Origin: CATQHS01 sp963422655 | GTDB lineage: Bacteria > Actinomycetota > Acidimicrobiia > Acidimicrobiales > Aldehydirespiratoraceae | Reading direction: 5' to 3' | NCBI GenBank assembly: GCA_963422655.1 | Contig: OY730440.1 | Location: 2,542,001-2,606,000, forward strand | Length of the DNA stretch: 64,000 bases | Part shown: positions 55,666 through 64,000 of the stretch, in pieces | How the letters are laid out: every line of letters begins with the position of its first letter | Numbering within the stretch: position 1 is the first letter of the stretch | Notes under the pieces: model-generated | What the model was told of the DNA's origin: nothing | What the model saw: only the letters and a program-made list of their open reading frames with translations | The model's database searches: none | Made by a program: the position numbers and the translations under genes

Positions 55666-57291
55666 TCAGCGGCGGTGACCGGCACGAGCGGTTCGCTGGC
55701 GGAGCTCGTACTTGAGGACTTTGCCCGAGGCGTTACGGGGCAGCTCGTCGATCAGCTCCACGTGATGGGGCGCCTTGTAGTTGGCCATCCGGTCCCGGCA
55801 CCATGCCTCGATATCGGTCTCCCACGATTCCGACGGGGCCGTACCGGGTGCCGGCACCACGAAGGCGCAACCGACCTCGCCCAAGCGTTCATGGGCTACA
55901 CCCACCACCGCCACCTCACCGATGCCGGGATGAGTCGCCATCAGGGCTTCGACCTCGGCCGGGTAGACGTTGAAGCCTCCGGTGATGAACATGTCCTTGA
56001 GCCGGTCGGTGATGTCGATGTAGCCGGCCTCGTCCATCACGCCGACATCACCGGTATGGAGCCACCCGTCGGCGTCCACGGCCTCGGCTGTGCCGGTGGA
56101 GTCGTCGAGATAGCCGGCCATGACGTTGTAGCCCCGGATCACGATCTCGCCCGCCGAGCCCCGGGGCCGTTGCGAGCCGTCGGGGCCCACCACCTGCACT
56201 TCGACACCGTCGATGGCTCGGCCCGAGGTGGTGGAAACCGTCTCCGGGTCGTCGTCGTGGCGGCACATGGTGGCCACACCGGTCGACTCGGTCAGCCCGT
56301 AGCCGGTGATCACGGTCTCGAAGCCGAGCCGATCCCGCATCTGCTCGATCAAGCTCACCGGCACCGGCGCTGCGCCGGTGACGGCCAGCCGCAGCGCCGA
56401 CATGTCGAACGACTCCAGATCGGGGTGATCGAGGATCATCCGGTAGATGGCCGGAGGTCCGGGCAGGACCGTGATCCGCTCGACGCCGACGCGTTCCATC
56501 ACCGAGGTCACGTCGAAGACCCGATGAGGGATCATGGTCGCTCCCACCGTCAGGCAAGCCAGGATTCCGGCCTGGAGGCCAAAAGAGTGAAAGAACGGGT
56601 TGACGATCAGGTACCGATCGTCCGGCCGGAGCCCGATCACCGTCGTCCAGGACCGGTAGGTCCGGCACACGGCCCCGTGCCGCAGCATGGCGCCCTTGGG
56701 TTTCCCGGTGGTGCCCGAGGTGAACATGACATGACAGAGGTCGGAGCCGGTCACAGCTTCGGTTCGGGCCGACCGGTCGGCGTCGTCTACGTCTTTGGCC
56801 CGGGTCAGGAAGTCGGCGAACCCGCTAGCGGAACCGGCGGCACCTCGCAGCACCACGATCTCACCCAGGGCGGCAGGGACACCGGCCGATCGCAGCATCC
56901 CCACGTAGTCGGTGTCGAGAAAATCGGTGACCGTGAAAAGGATCCTCACTCCGGCCGCATTCAGCACATAGGCGGCCTCGGATCCCTTGAAGCGGGTGTT
57001 GACGGGCACCACCACCCCGCCGGCTGTGTAGGTACCCAGGGCGGCTACTACCCATTCCCAGGTGTTGGGGGCCCAGACCCCGACCCGATCACCGGCTTGT
57101 ACGCCCGATGCCATCAGAGCACGGGCGGCCCGGTGGATCTCGGTCCGGAGCTGCTGGAACGTCCAGCGCATGTCTTCGTCCACCAAGGCCTCGGTCGGTC
57201 CGAACCGGATGGCGGCCCTCTCTATCAGCTCACCGATGGTCCCCGGCAAGGTCGAGGATCCGTAAAGGTCGGGTCGGTGGTCGATGACCAC
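55666..57291 (-). CDS. Fatty-acyl-CoA / acyl-AMP ligase (FadD3-like)
   Basis: 541 residues of the ANL superfamily. The AMP-binding P-loop is MFTSGTTGKPKGAML; further motifs are YGLTESTGVAT, GWLHTGDVGVMDEAGYIDI and the C-terminal lysine in PRNASGKVLKYEL. It activates a carboxylic acid with ATP and joins it to CoA. The overall pattern is nearest to FadD3-type ligases, but the acid cannot be told from sequence. GTG start at 57291; the glcD-like gene begins 18 bases away in the other direction. Confidence 0.88.
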   Translation of the reverse strand: MVIDHRPDLYGSSTLPGTIGELIERAAIRFGPTEALVDEDMRWTFQQLRTEIHRAARALMASGVQAGDRVGVWAPNTWEWVVAALGTYTAGGVVVPVNTRFKGSEAAYVLNAAGVRILFTVTDFLDTDYVGMLRSAGVPAALGEIVVLRGAAGSASGFADFLTRAKDVDDADRSARTEAVTGSDLCHVMFTSGTTGKPKGAMLRHGAVCRTYRSWTTVIGLRPDDRYLIVNPFFHSFGLQAGILACLTVGATMIPHRVFDVTSVMERVGVERITVLPGPPAIYRMILDHPDLESFDMSALRLAVTGAAPVPVSLIEQMRDRLGFETVITGYGLTESTGVATMCRHDDDPETVSTTSGRAIDGVEVQVVGPDGSQRPRGSAGEIVIRGYNVMAGYLDDSTGTAEAVDADGWLHTGDVGVMDEAGYIDITDRLKDMFITGGFNVYPAEVEALMATHPGIGEVAVVGVAHERLGEVGCAFVVPAPGTAPSESWETDIEAWCRDRMANYKAPHHVELIDELPRNASGKVLKYELRQRTARAGHRR

Positions 57292-57309
57292 AGGATAGCT
57301 TGAGCCCCT

Positions 57310-58818
57310 ATGGCGCTCGGCCCGATGCCCTCACTGCTGTCGCGTGCCGCCAGCCGGATGCTGGGCCGTGACCGGCCCCGGTCCCATACCGATCCGCTGA
57401 TGGCCGACTTGGTGGCGGCCTTGGGCGCCGACCGGGTCAGAGTCGACGGGGCCAGCCGCTACCTGGCGTCGCGGGACGCCTCCATCTTCCGGGAGGGCGC
57501 AGCCGGCCCCGTGTGCTTCCCCGGCTCGACCGGTCAAGTACAGGATTGCGTACGTATCGCGGCCCGCCACGACCGGGCCGTGGTAGCTCGGGGGGCGGGA
57601 ACCGGGCTGTCCGGAGGGGCGGCGCCGTTGGGCAACCCCGTGGTGTTGTCGATGACCGGCATGAATGCGGTGCTCGAAGTTGATCTCGAAAACGCCGTGG
57701 CCTGGGTTCAGCCTGGGTTGGTCAACCTGGAGCTCTCCCGACAGGTGGCAGGCCACGGTGTGCACTTCGCTCCCGATCCTTCCAGCCAGCAGGCCTGCAC
57801 CATCGGCGGCAACGTAGCCAACAACTCGGGCGGCCCCCACTGTCTGGCTTACGGCGTGACCAGCGCCCACGTAGTCGCCATCGAGGTAGTGCTGTCCGAC
57901 GGCGAGGCGGTGGTGCTGGGCGGGCTCGAAGCCGAGCCGGCTGGCTACGACCTGAGGGGCGCCTTCATCGGGTCCGAAGGCCTGTGTGGCATCGCCACTG
58001 CGGTAGCGGTGCGCCTGACCCCCAACCCGCCCGCGGTCAAAACCATGCTGCTGGCCTACGCCGACGTATCGGACGCGGCGGCCACGGTCAGCGCGGTGAT
58101 CGCCGGGGGCATGGTGCCGGCCGCTATCGAGCTGATGGACGCCCGGGCCGTGGCCACTATCGAGGATTTCGTCCAGGCCGGATATCCCCGCGACGCGGCC
58201 GCGGTGCTGCTGATCGAGATCGACGGCATGGAGGGCGGGGTGGCGGCGCAGGTCGAGGCGGTTACGTTCATCGCCACCGCCAACGGGGCCGTCAGCGTGC
58301 GGGTCGCCGCCGACGAAGCCGAGCGGGCCCGACTGTGGAAGGGCCGCAAGAGCGCCTTCGGCGCGGTGGCCAACCTCGAACCTGACTATTACCTCCATGA
58401 CACCGTGGTTCCCCGGAGTCGGCTGGTGGAGGTGATCGAGGCCGTAGACGAGATCGCCGATCGCTACGGACTCACCGTGATCAACGTGTTCCACGCCGGT
58501 GACGGCAACCTGCATCCGATCCTGGCCTTCGACTCCCGGATCGAGGGGACGACCGAACGGGTCCATGCCGCCGGCAAGGAGATCATCGAGGTGTCTCTGG
58601 CCGTCGGCGGGGCCCTGTCGGGTGAGCACGGCATCGGGGTGGAGAAGCTCGATTACATGGACCTGATGTTCGGTTCGGCTGATCTCGACCACCAGAACCG
58701 CCTACGCCAGGTTTTCGACCCGCATTGCCGGATGAACCCGGGCAAGGTTCTGCCCAGCCCCCATTCCTGCGCCGACATCGCCACGTTGCGGACGGCCGAA
58801 GCAGCGATATGGGGCTGA
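57310..58818 (+). CDS. glcD: FAD-linked oxidase, glycolate oxidase subunit GlcD-like
   Basis: 502 residues. The FAD_binding_4 domain has the pyrophosphate loop ARGAGTGLSGGAAPLG and the TIGGNVANNSGGPHCLAYG segment; the C-terminal cap has FHAGDGNLHPILAFD and SGEHGIGVEKLDYM. GlcD is the catalytic flavoprotein of glycolate oxidase, with GlcE and GlcF encoded just downstream. D-lactate dehydrogenases share this fold, so the substrate could be another 2-hydroxy acid. Confidence 0.88.
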   Translation: MALGPMPSLLSRAASRMLGRDRPRSHTDPLMADLVAALGADRVRVDGASRYLASRDASIFREGAAGPVCFPGSTGQVQDCVRIAARHDRAVVARGAGTGLSGGAAPLGNPVVLSMTGMNAVLEVDLENAVAWVQPGLVNLELSRQVAGHGVHFAPDPSSQQACTIGGNVANNSGGPHCLAYGVTSAHVVAIEVVLSDGEAVVLGGLEAEPAGYDLRGAFIGSEGLCGIATAVAVRLTPNPPAVKTMLLAYADVSDAAATVSAVIAGGMVPAAIELMDARAVATIEDFVQAGYPRDAAAVLLIEIDGMEGGVAAQVEAVTFIATANGAVSVRVAADEAERARLWKGRKSAFGAVANLEPDYYLHDTVVPRSRLVEVIEAVDEIADRYGLTVINVFHAGDGNLHPILAFDSRIEGTTERVHAAGKEIIEVSLAVGGALSGEHGIGVEKLDYMDLMFGSADLDHQNRLRQVFDPHCRMNPGKVLPSPHSCADIATLRTAEAAIWG

Positions 58819-59753
58819 CGGCGACGATGGGATCGGGGCCGGCCATCGACGAGGCGCTGGCCGCGTTCGCAGGTGAGATCGGTCCCGAGGGGCTCGTGTG
58901 CGTGCGGGGCGGCGGCACCCGTTGGAGCCGGGGCGGCGAACCCGACCCGGGTGTCCGGGTGGTTCGAGCCCCGACCGGGGTAATCGATTTCGATCCGGCC
59001 GAGATGACGGTGCGGGTCAGGGCCGGTACCACGGTGGCCGAACTGCACCGGGAACTGGCCGCTGCCGGCCAGCGGACGGCTCTGCCGGTGCGACCGTCGG
59101 GCACGGTGGGCGGGGCGCTGGCCGTGGGGGAGTCGAGCCTGGCCCGGCTCGGCTTGGGCTCGGTACGCGATGCACTTCTGCAAGCTCGCTACGTCGCCGC
59201 CGACGGCCAAGTCGTGACCGCCGGCGCGGCGACTGTGAAAAACGTCAGCGGGTTCGACCTGTGTCGGCTGCTGGTGGGCTCGCTGGGCACTATCGGGCTC
59301 ATCGGCGAAGCACTACTGCGGACTCGGCCTCTTCCCCCGATCGAGCGTTGGGTGCGGGCCCTCGGGGTGGATCCCAGGCCGGTCCTGAACCAGAGCCGGA
59401 CCGCCGACTCCATCCTGTGGGACGGATCGGCGGTGTGGGTGCTGGCTTGCGGGTTCGAGGTGGATGTGGACGCCGACTTGGCTCGACTGGCCGAGATCGG
59501 CGACTTCGCCGCCGCCGCCCCACCCGACCTGCCGCCGCATCGATGGTCGTTGCGTCCGGACCGAGCGGCCGTCTTCGACCCGGCCGACTTCGGGATCGAC
59601 GGTTCTTTCGTGGCCGAGATCGGGGTCGGGATCGTTCATGCCGAGCGACCCCAGCCGCCGCGTCCCCGGTCTCGGGGGGTGACCAGGCTGAACGAGCGGG
59701 TCAAGGCCAGTTTCGACCCCACCGGCCGGCTCAACCCGGGCCGGCGGCCCTGA
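58809..59753 (+). CDS. glcE: FAD-binding protein, glycolate oxidase subunit GlcE-like
   Basis: 314 residues. A shorter FAD_binding_4 protein with VCVRGGGTRWSRGG, VRVRAGTTVAELHRELAAAG and VKNVSGFDLCRLLVGSLGTI, the typical GlcE pattern. It ends FDPTGRLNPGR. The ATG overlaps the glcD stop by ten bases. Together with GlcD and GlcF it would form the membrane-associated glycolate oxidase. Confidence 0.87.
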   Translation: MGLTATMGSGPAIDEALAAFAGEIGPEGLVCVRGGGTRWSRGGEPDPGVRVVRAPTGVIDFDPAEMTVRVRAGTTVAELHRELAAAGQRTALPVRPSGTVGGALAVGESSLARLGLGSVRDALLQARYVAADGQVVTAGAATVKNVSGFDLCRLLVGSLGTIGLIGEALLRTRPLPPIERWVRALGVDPRPVLNQSRTADSILWDGSAVWVLACGFEVDVDADLARLAEIGDFAAAAPPDLPPHRWSLRPDRAAVFDPADFGIDGSFVAEIGVGIVHAERPQPPRPRSRGVTRLNERVKASFDPTGRLNPGRRP

Positions 59754-59790
59754 TGGATCTCGGGTTTTCGGCTCGGGTCGGCAGGCTCTG

Positions 59791-60984
59791 ATGGATCTCG
59801 GCCTCGACCCCGACGAGCTGGCCTCGTGTGTGGCCTGCGGTCTCTGCCTGCCGCACTGCCCCACCTTCGTGGTGTCGGGCCGCGACACCGAGTCGCCTCG
59901 AGGCCGCATTGCCCTCATGCATGCGGTGCAGGTCGAAGGGGCTCCCGTCACCGATGAGGTGGTTCGCTCCATGCAGACCTGCGTCCAATGCCGGGGCTGC
60001 GAGACGGCGTGCCCCAGCGGCGTTCCCTTCGGTCATCTCATGGATGCCACCCGGACGGCGCTGGCTTCCACCGGTGAGATCACCGGCAGATGGCAGCGGC
60101 TGGGGTTGCGAGCCCTGGGCCGACGCCGGTTGCTGCTGGCCGCTTCCACCGGGCTGGCCTTGCTCCAACGCCTCGGTCTGGTTCCCTCTCGTCGGCTGGG
60201 CCTGCCCGCCCGAATCCCGCTGCGCCGGGGTCGGCTCCGGGCTTCGGGCCGCGACGTGTACTTGTTCACCGGTTGCGTCATGGATGCTTGGCAGCGCCCC
60301 ACCCATCAGGCCGTGCAGCGGGTGATCGAAGCCACTGGCGTCGGCGTGACTCCTACCGGCGGAGCTGCGCCCTGCTGTGGGGCTCTGCCTGCTCACGCCG
60401 GGCTGATACCGCTGGCCCGGACCATGGCCGGAAAGGTGATGGCCGGTCTGGGCGGCGACGGTGACACCACCCCCATCCTGGTCGACTCGGCCGGATGCGG
60501 AGCAGCGCTGAAGGACTACGGACGCTTGCTGGGCACCGAGGAGGCCCGCCGGTTCTCGGCCCGGGTCTTCGATGTGCACGAATGGCTGGCCCCGCGCCTC
60601 GACCGGCTTCCCGCCGCCGGCCGGCTATCGATCAAAGTGGCGGTGCAGGACCCTTGCCACCTCCGCCATGTGCAGCAGGCTCACGACGCGGTGCACGATG
60701 TGGTCGCACCATTCGTCTCGTCGGTGGTGACTCTCGACGACGACGGACTGTGCTGCGGGGCCGGAGGGGCTTACTCGGTGCTGGAACCTCAGCGGGCTGC
60801 GATGATCCGCGACCGCAAGCAGGCGGCAGTGGGTCGTTCCGGGGCCACGGTGGTGGCCAGCGCCAACCCGGGTTGCTCACTACACCTGGTTGGGGCCGGG
60901 CTCGATGTTCGTCATCCTCTGGAGCTGGTGGCGGAGGCTCTGAATGCCGTAACTGGCCGGCCCGGACCACAGGACCACAGCTGA
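59791..60984 (+). CDS. glcF: Iron-sulfur protein, glycolate oxidase subunit GlcF-like
   Basis: 397 residues. Two 4Fe-4S motifs, CVACGLCLPHCP and CVQCRGCETACP, occupy the first 75 residues. Two CCG domains follow (GGAAPCCGALPAHAG with DSAGCGAALKDYG; DPCHLRHVQ with LCCGAGGAYSV and NPGCSLHL). GlcF passes electrons from the flavin subunits to the quinone pool. A 14-base sequence around the ATG (CTGATGGATCTCGG) is repeated at 59750, giving a second possible ATG at 59752. Confidence 0.9.
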   Translation: MDLGLDPDELASCVACGLCLPHCPTFVVSGRDTESPRGRIALMHAVQVEGAPVTDEVVRSMQTCVQCRGCETACPSGVPFGHLMDATRTALASTGEITGRWQRLGLRALGRRRLLLAASTGLALLQRLGLVPSRRLGLPARIPLRRGRLRASGRDVYLFTGCVMDAWQRPTHQAVQRVIEATGVGVTPTGGAAPCCGALPAHAGLIPLARTMAGKVMAGLGGDGDTTPILVDSAGCGAALKDYGRLLGTEEARRFSARVFDVHEWLAPRLDRLPAAGRLSIKVAVQDPCHLRHVQQAHDAVHDVVAPFVSSVVTLDDDGLCCGAGGAYSVLEPQRAAMIRDRKQAAVGRSGATVVASANPGCSLHLVGAGLDVRHPLELVAEALNAVTGRPGPQDHS

Positions 60985-61025
60985 ACCACCCGGACCCTGA
61001 GTCCAACCACCCGGACCCTGAGTCC
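60984..61025. repeat. Perfect 21-bp tandem duplication after glcF
   Basis: AACCACCCGGACCCTGAGTCC occurs twice without a gap at 60984-61004 and 61005-61025, directly after the glcF stop and before the convergent oxidoreductase. No known signal. Confidence 0.7.
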
Positions 61026-61069
61026 TGAGTAGAGACACGGTTCAGGGATCAGAGCCGAGGGATCGGGGG

Positions 61070-62044
<975 letters not shown>

Positions 62045-62110
62045 AGCAGTTCATGATACCCATGACCCGATACCTGCGAAGCTCGTACCGTCGGTACATG
62101 CGTATACCCG

Positions 62111-63795
62111 TTACCGGCCGGGCCGGGCCGGGCCGGCCTGAGCCTTTCGTTTGAGGATGTTGGTCCATTCATCGCGCAACCCGACGGTTCGGTGGAACGA
62201 CACAGGGGTTTGGTGGTCGCGGGCGAAATAGCCGAGCCGCTCGAACTGCACCACCTCCCCGGCTGGAGTGTCGGCCAGAGCTGGCTCCATTTTGCAGCCG
62301 GTCAGCACCTGACGCGAGGCCGGATTGTACGAATCGAGCGGGTCGGTGCCGTCAGCGCCGGGAACCCGGTCGGTGAACAGTCGGTCATACAGCGACACCG
62401 TGGCGTCGACGGCGTGATCGGCCGAAACCCAGTGGATAGTGGCCCGCACCCTGCGGCCGTCGGGGGCTCGACCTGCCCCCGTTTCGGGGTCGTAGCGGCA
62501 CCGGAGCCCGATCACGATCCCGGCTGCGTCGGTGATCACGTCGCGACAGGCCAGGAAGTAGCCGGCCCGCAGCCTCACCTCCCGGCCCGGGGCCAGTCGG
62601 TAGAATTTGGTCGGCGGGTCGATCATGAAGTCGTCGCGCTCGATCCACAACCGCCCGGTGAACGGCACTTTGCGGGTGCCGGCCCCGGCGTCCTCGGGAT
62701 TGTTGACCGCGGTGCGCCACTCCACCCGGCCGGCGGGCCAGTTCTCGATCACCACCTCCAGGGGTCGTAGGACGGCCATACGGCGCTGGGCCCGGCGGTT
62801 GTGGTGGGCCCGCACGAATGACTCCAGCAGCTCGATCTCGTGCACGCCGTCCACCCGGGCCACGCCGATTTGAGCGCAAAAGGCCCGGATGGCCTCGGGC
62901 GGGTAGCCTCGCCGCCGCATACCTCGCAGGGTGGGCATGCGGGGGTCGTCCCACCCGTCCACCTTGCCCTCGCTCACCAGGGCGGCCAGCTTGCGTTTGG
63001 AGGTGACGGTGTGGGTGAGGTTGAGCCGGGCAAACTCGATCTGGCGGGGCCGGTGACCCCGCAGGGGTAGCCGGGCCAGGAACCAGTCGTAGAGAGCCCG
63101 GTGGGTGTCGAACTCGAGGGTGCACAGCGAGTGGGTGACCCCCTCGATGGCGTCGCTCTGGCCGTGGGCCCAGTCGTAGGTGGGATAGATGCACCAGTCG
63201 GTGCCGGTTCGAAAATGAGTGGTATGGCGGATGCGGTACATGACCGGGTCTCGCATCTGCATGTTCTCGTGGGCCATGTCGATCCGGGCCCGCAGCACCT
63301 TGTCGCCGTCGCCGAACTGTCCGGCTCGCATCCGGCGCAACAGGTCGAGGTTCTCGGCCGGGCTGCGATCTCGCCACGGGCTGTCGGTGCCGGGGGTGGT
63401 GAAGCCGCCCCGGTTCTCGGAGATGGTGGCCGCGTCTGGTCGTCTACGTAGGCCAGGCCCTCCCCGACCAGATGCTCGGCCCACTGGTAGAGCTGCTCGA
63501 AGTAGTCGGACGCGTACACGGCTTCGCTGGCAGGCTCGAAGCCGAGCCAGGCGATATCAGATCGGATGGCTTCGGCGTAGTCTTCGGTCTCGCCGGTGGG
63601 GTTGGTGTCGTCGAAACGCAACCGGCAGGAGCCGCCCAGTTCGGCGGCGATCCCGAAGTCGAGGCATACGGCCTTGGCGTGGCCGATGTGGAGGTAGCCG
63701 TTGGGTTCGGGCGGGAAACGGGTCTGGACTCGGCCCCCGAAGGCGCCGACGCGGTGATCCCGGCGGATCAGGTCGCGTATGTGGTCGCTGGTCAC
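62111..63795 (-). pseudogene. glnS: Glutaminyl-tRNA synthetase interrupted by one frameshift
   Basis: Two frames together give a whole GlnRS of about 560 residues. The first part (GTG at 63795) has RFPPEPNGYLHIGHAKAV (HIGH) and reads to EGLAYVDDQTRP. The second frame continues PDAATISENRGGFTTPGTDS and carries WCIYPTYDWAHGQSDAIEG, THTVTSKRKL (KMSKS-type) and DDPRMPTLRGMRRRG. The shift lies at 63438-63444, in YVDD-PDAATISENRG; one missing base in GACGACC explains it. GlnRS is unusual in Actinobacteria, which mostly use GatCAB, so this was probably acquired. Its start overlaps the livF stop. Confidence 0.85.
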
Positions 63796-64000
63796 TGTCG
63801 AGCCTCGCCCAGGTACGAGGCCCGCAGATCGGGGTGGGCCAGCAGGTTCTCGGCTGTGTCGTCGAGCACGACCCGTCCGGTTTGAAGTACCCAGCCCCGA
63901 TCGGCGATGGACAGGGCCATGTTGGCGTTCTGTTCCACCATGAAGATGGTCATACCGTCTCGGTGGATCTGCTCGATGAGCTCGAAGTTCTGTTGCACCA
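63792..64000 (-). CDS. livF: Branched-chain amino acid type ABC transporter ATPase, C-terminal fragment
   Basis: The last 68 or so residues of a LivF-like ATPase: IEQIHRDGMTIFMVEQNANM with the H-loop region replaced by the family's VEQN, then ALSIADRGWVLQTGRVVLDD and ENLLAHPDLRASYLGE at the end. The N-terminal part with Walker A lies beyond the window. LivF subunits serve importers of branched-chain amino acids, amides or urea. Confidence 0.85.
   Translation of the reverse strand, partial: VQQNFELIEQIHRDGMTIFMVEQNANMALSIADRGWVLQTGRVVLDDTAENLLAHPDLRASYLGEARQ

Noticed and set aside
55657..57303. Open frame of 548 codons on the plus strand opposite the acyl-CoA ligase
   Set aside because: It mirrors the ligase gene exactly and has no recognisable domain; a typical antisense shadow in GC-rich DNA.
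57331..58692. Minus-strand frame opposite glcD
   Set aside because: Histidine- and glycine-rich shadow with no motifs, whereas glcD carries all family motifs.
62974..63440. Continuation of the first glnS frame past the frameshift as a separate protein
   Set aside because: After the shift the sequence is Pro/Arg/Thr-rich and overlaps the real GlnRS core in the other frame.

Overview
The window is a high-GC chromosomal segment from an actinobacterium, most likely of the class Acidimicrobiia or a relative. The support is an actinobacterial integration host factor (mihF), a mycothiol-type cysteine ligase (mshC), the order thrS / HIT / pgsA / PIM acyltransferase ... pimA followed by pdxS-pdxT-yebC-ruvCAB (as in mycobacteria), and a PriA that lacks a Walker A motif. 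Class and host association are inferences. No rRNA, tRNA or CRISPR array was seen.

Layout. 1-11.8 kb: a dense plus-strand housekeeping run: end of carB, pyrD, pyrF, mihF, gmk, rpoZ, coaBC, metK, priA, def, fmt, rsmB, a mog/moaB-type gene and hisG. 11.8-15.1 kb: a lower-GC accessory pair, a sigma-region-4-like protein whose 3' end carries a run of 24 G, converging on a SNF2 helicase. 15.1-20.5 kb: a small coiled-coil membrane protein, a DUF1844-like protein, the infC-rpmI-rplT operon (infC appears to start at AUA), a SpoU methyltransferase, an M23 peptidase and thiamine pyrophosphokinase. 20.4-30.9 kb: an ABC ATPase, two CNNM/CBS proteins, an InhA-like enoyl reductase, mshC, thrS and the first part of the phosphatidylinositol mannoside operon.

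30.9-43.2 kb: an insert of about 12 kb, all on the minus strand, that separates the PIM acyltransferase from pimA. It holds a secreted duplicated-domain protein and three tandem, related, very large secreted sialidase-like proteins (LamG / PKD-like / BNR sialidase / LamG / jelly roll). Each sialidase gene has a consensus-like promoter and a signal peptide followed at once by one or two poly-G tracts of 14-19 bases. As printed, every copy is out of frame through its tracts, as expected for slipped-strand phase variation; assembly error in the homopolymers is the main alternative. This is the most interesting system in the window.

43.3-53.6 kb: pimA, a degenerate M48-like membrane protein, a DUF3048 lipoprotein, pdxS, pdxT, yebC, ruvC, ruvA, ruvB, queA and tgt (without its usual zinc cysteines). 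53.6-64 kb: an SLH-domain surface protein, an acyl-CoA ligase, a glycolate-oxidase-like glcD-glcE-glcF set, a quinone oxidoreductase, a glutaminyl-tRNA synthetase interrupted by a frameshift, and the end of a livF-type ABC ATPase.

Together the housekeeping genes cover pyrimidine, CoA, SAM, PLP, mycothiol and queuosine synthesis, translation start-up and Holliday-junction processing. The accessory genes point to a cell surface rich in PIM lipids, SLH proteins and switchable glycan-binding or glycan-cleaving proteins.
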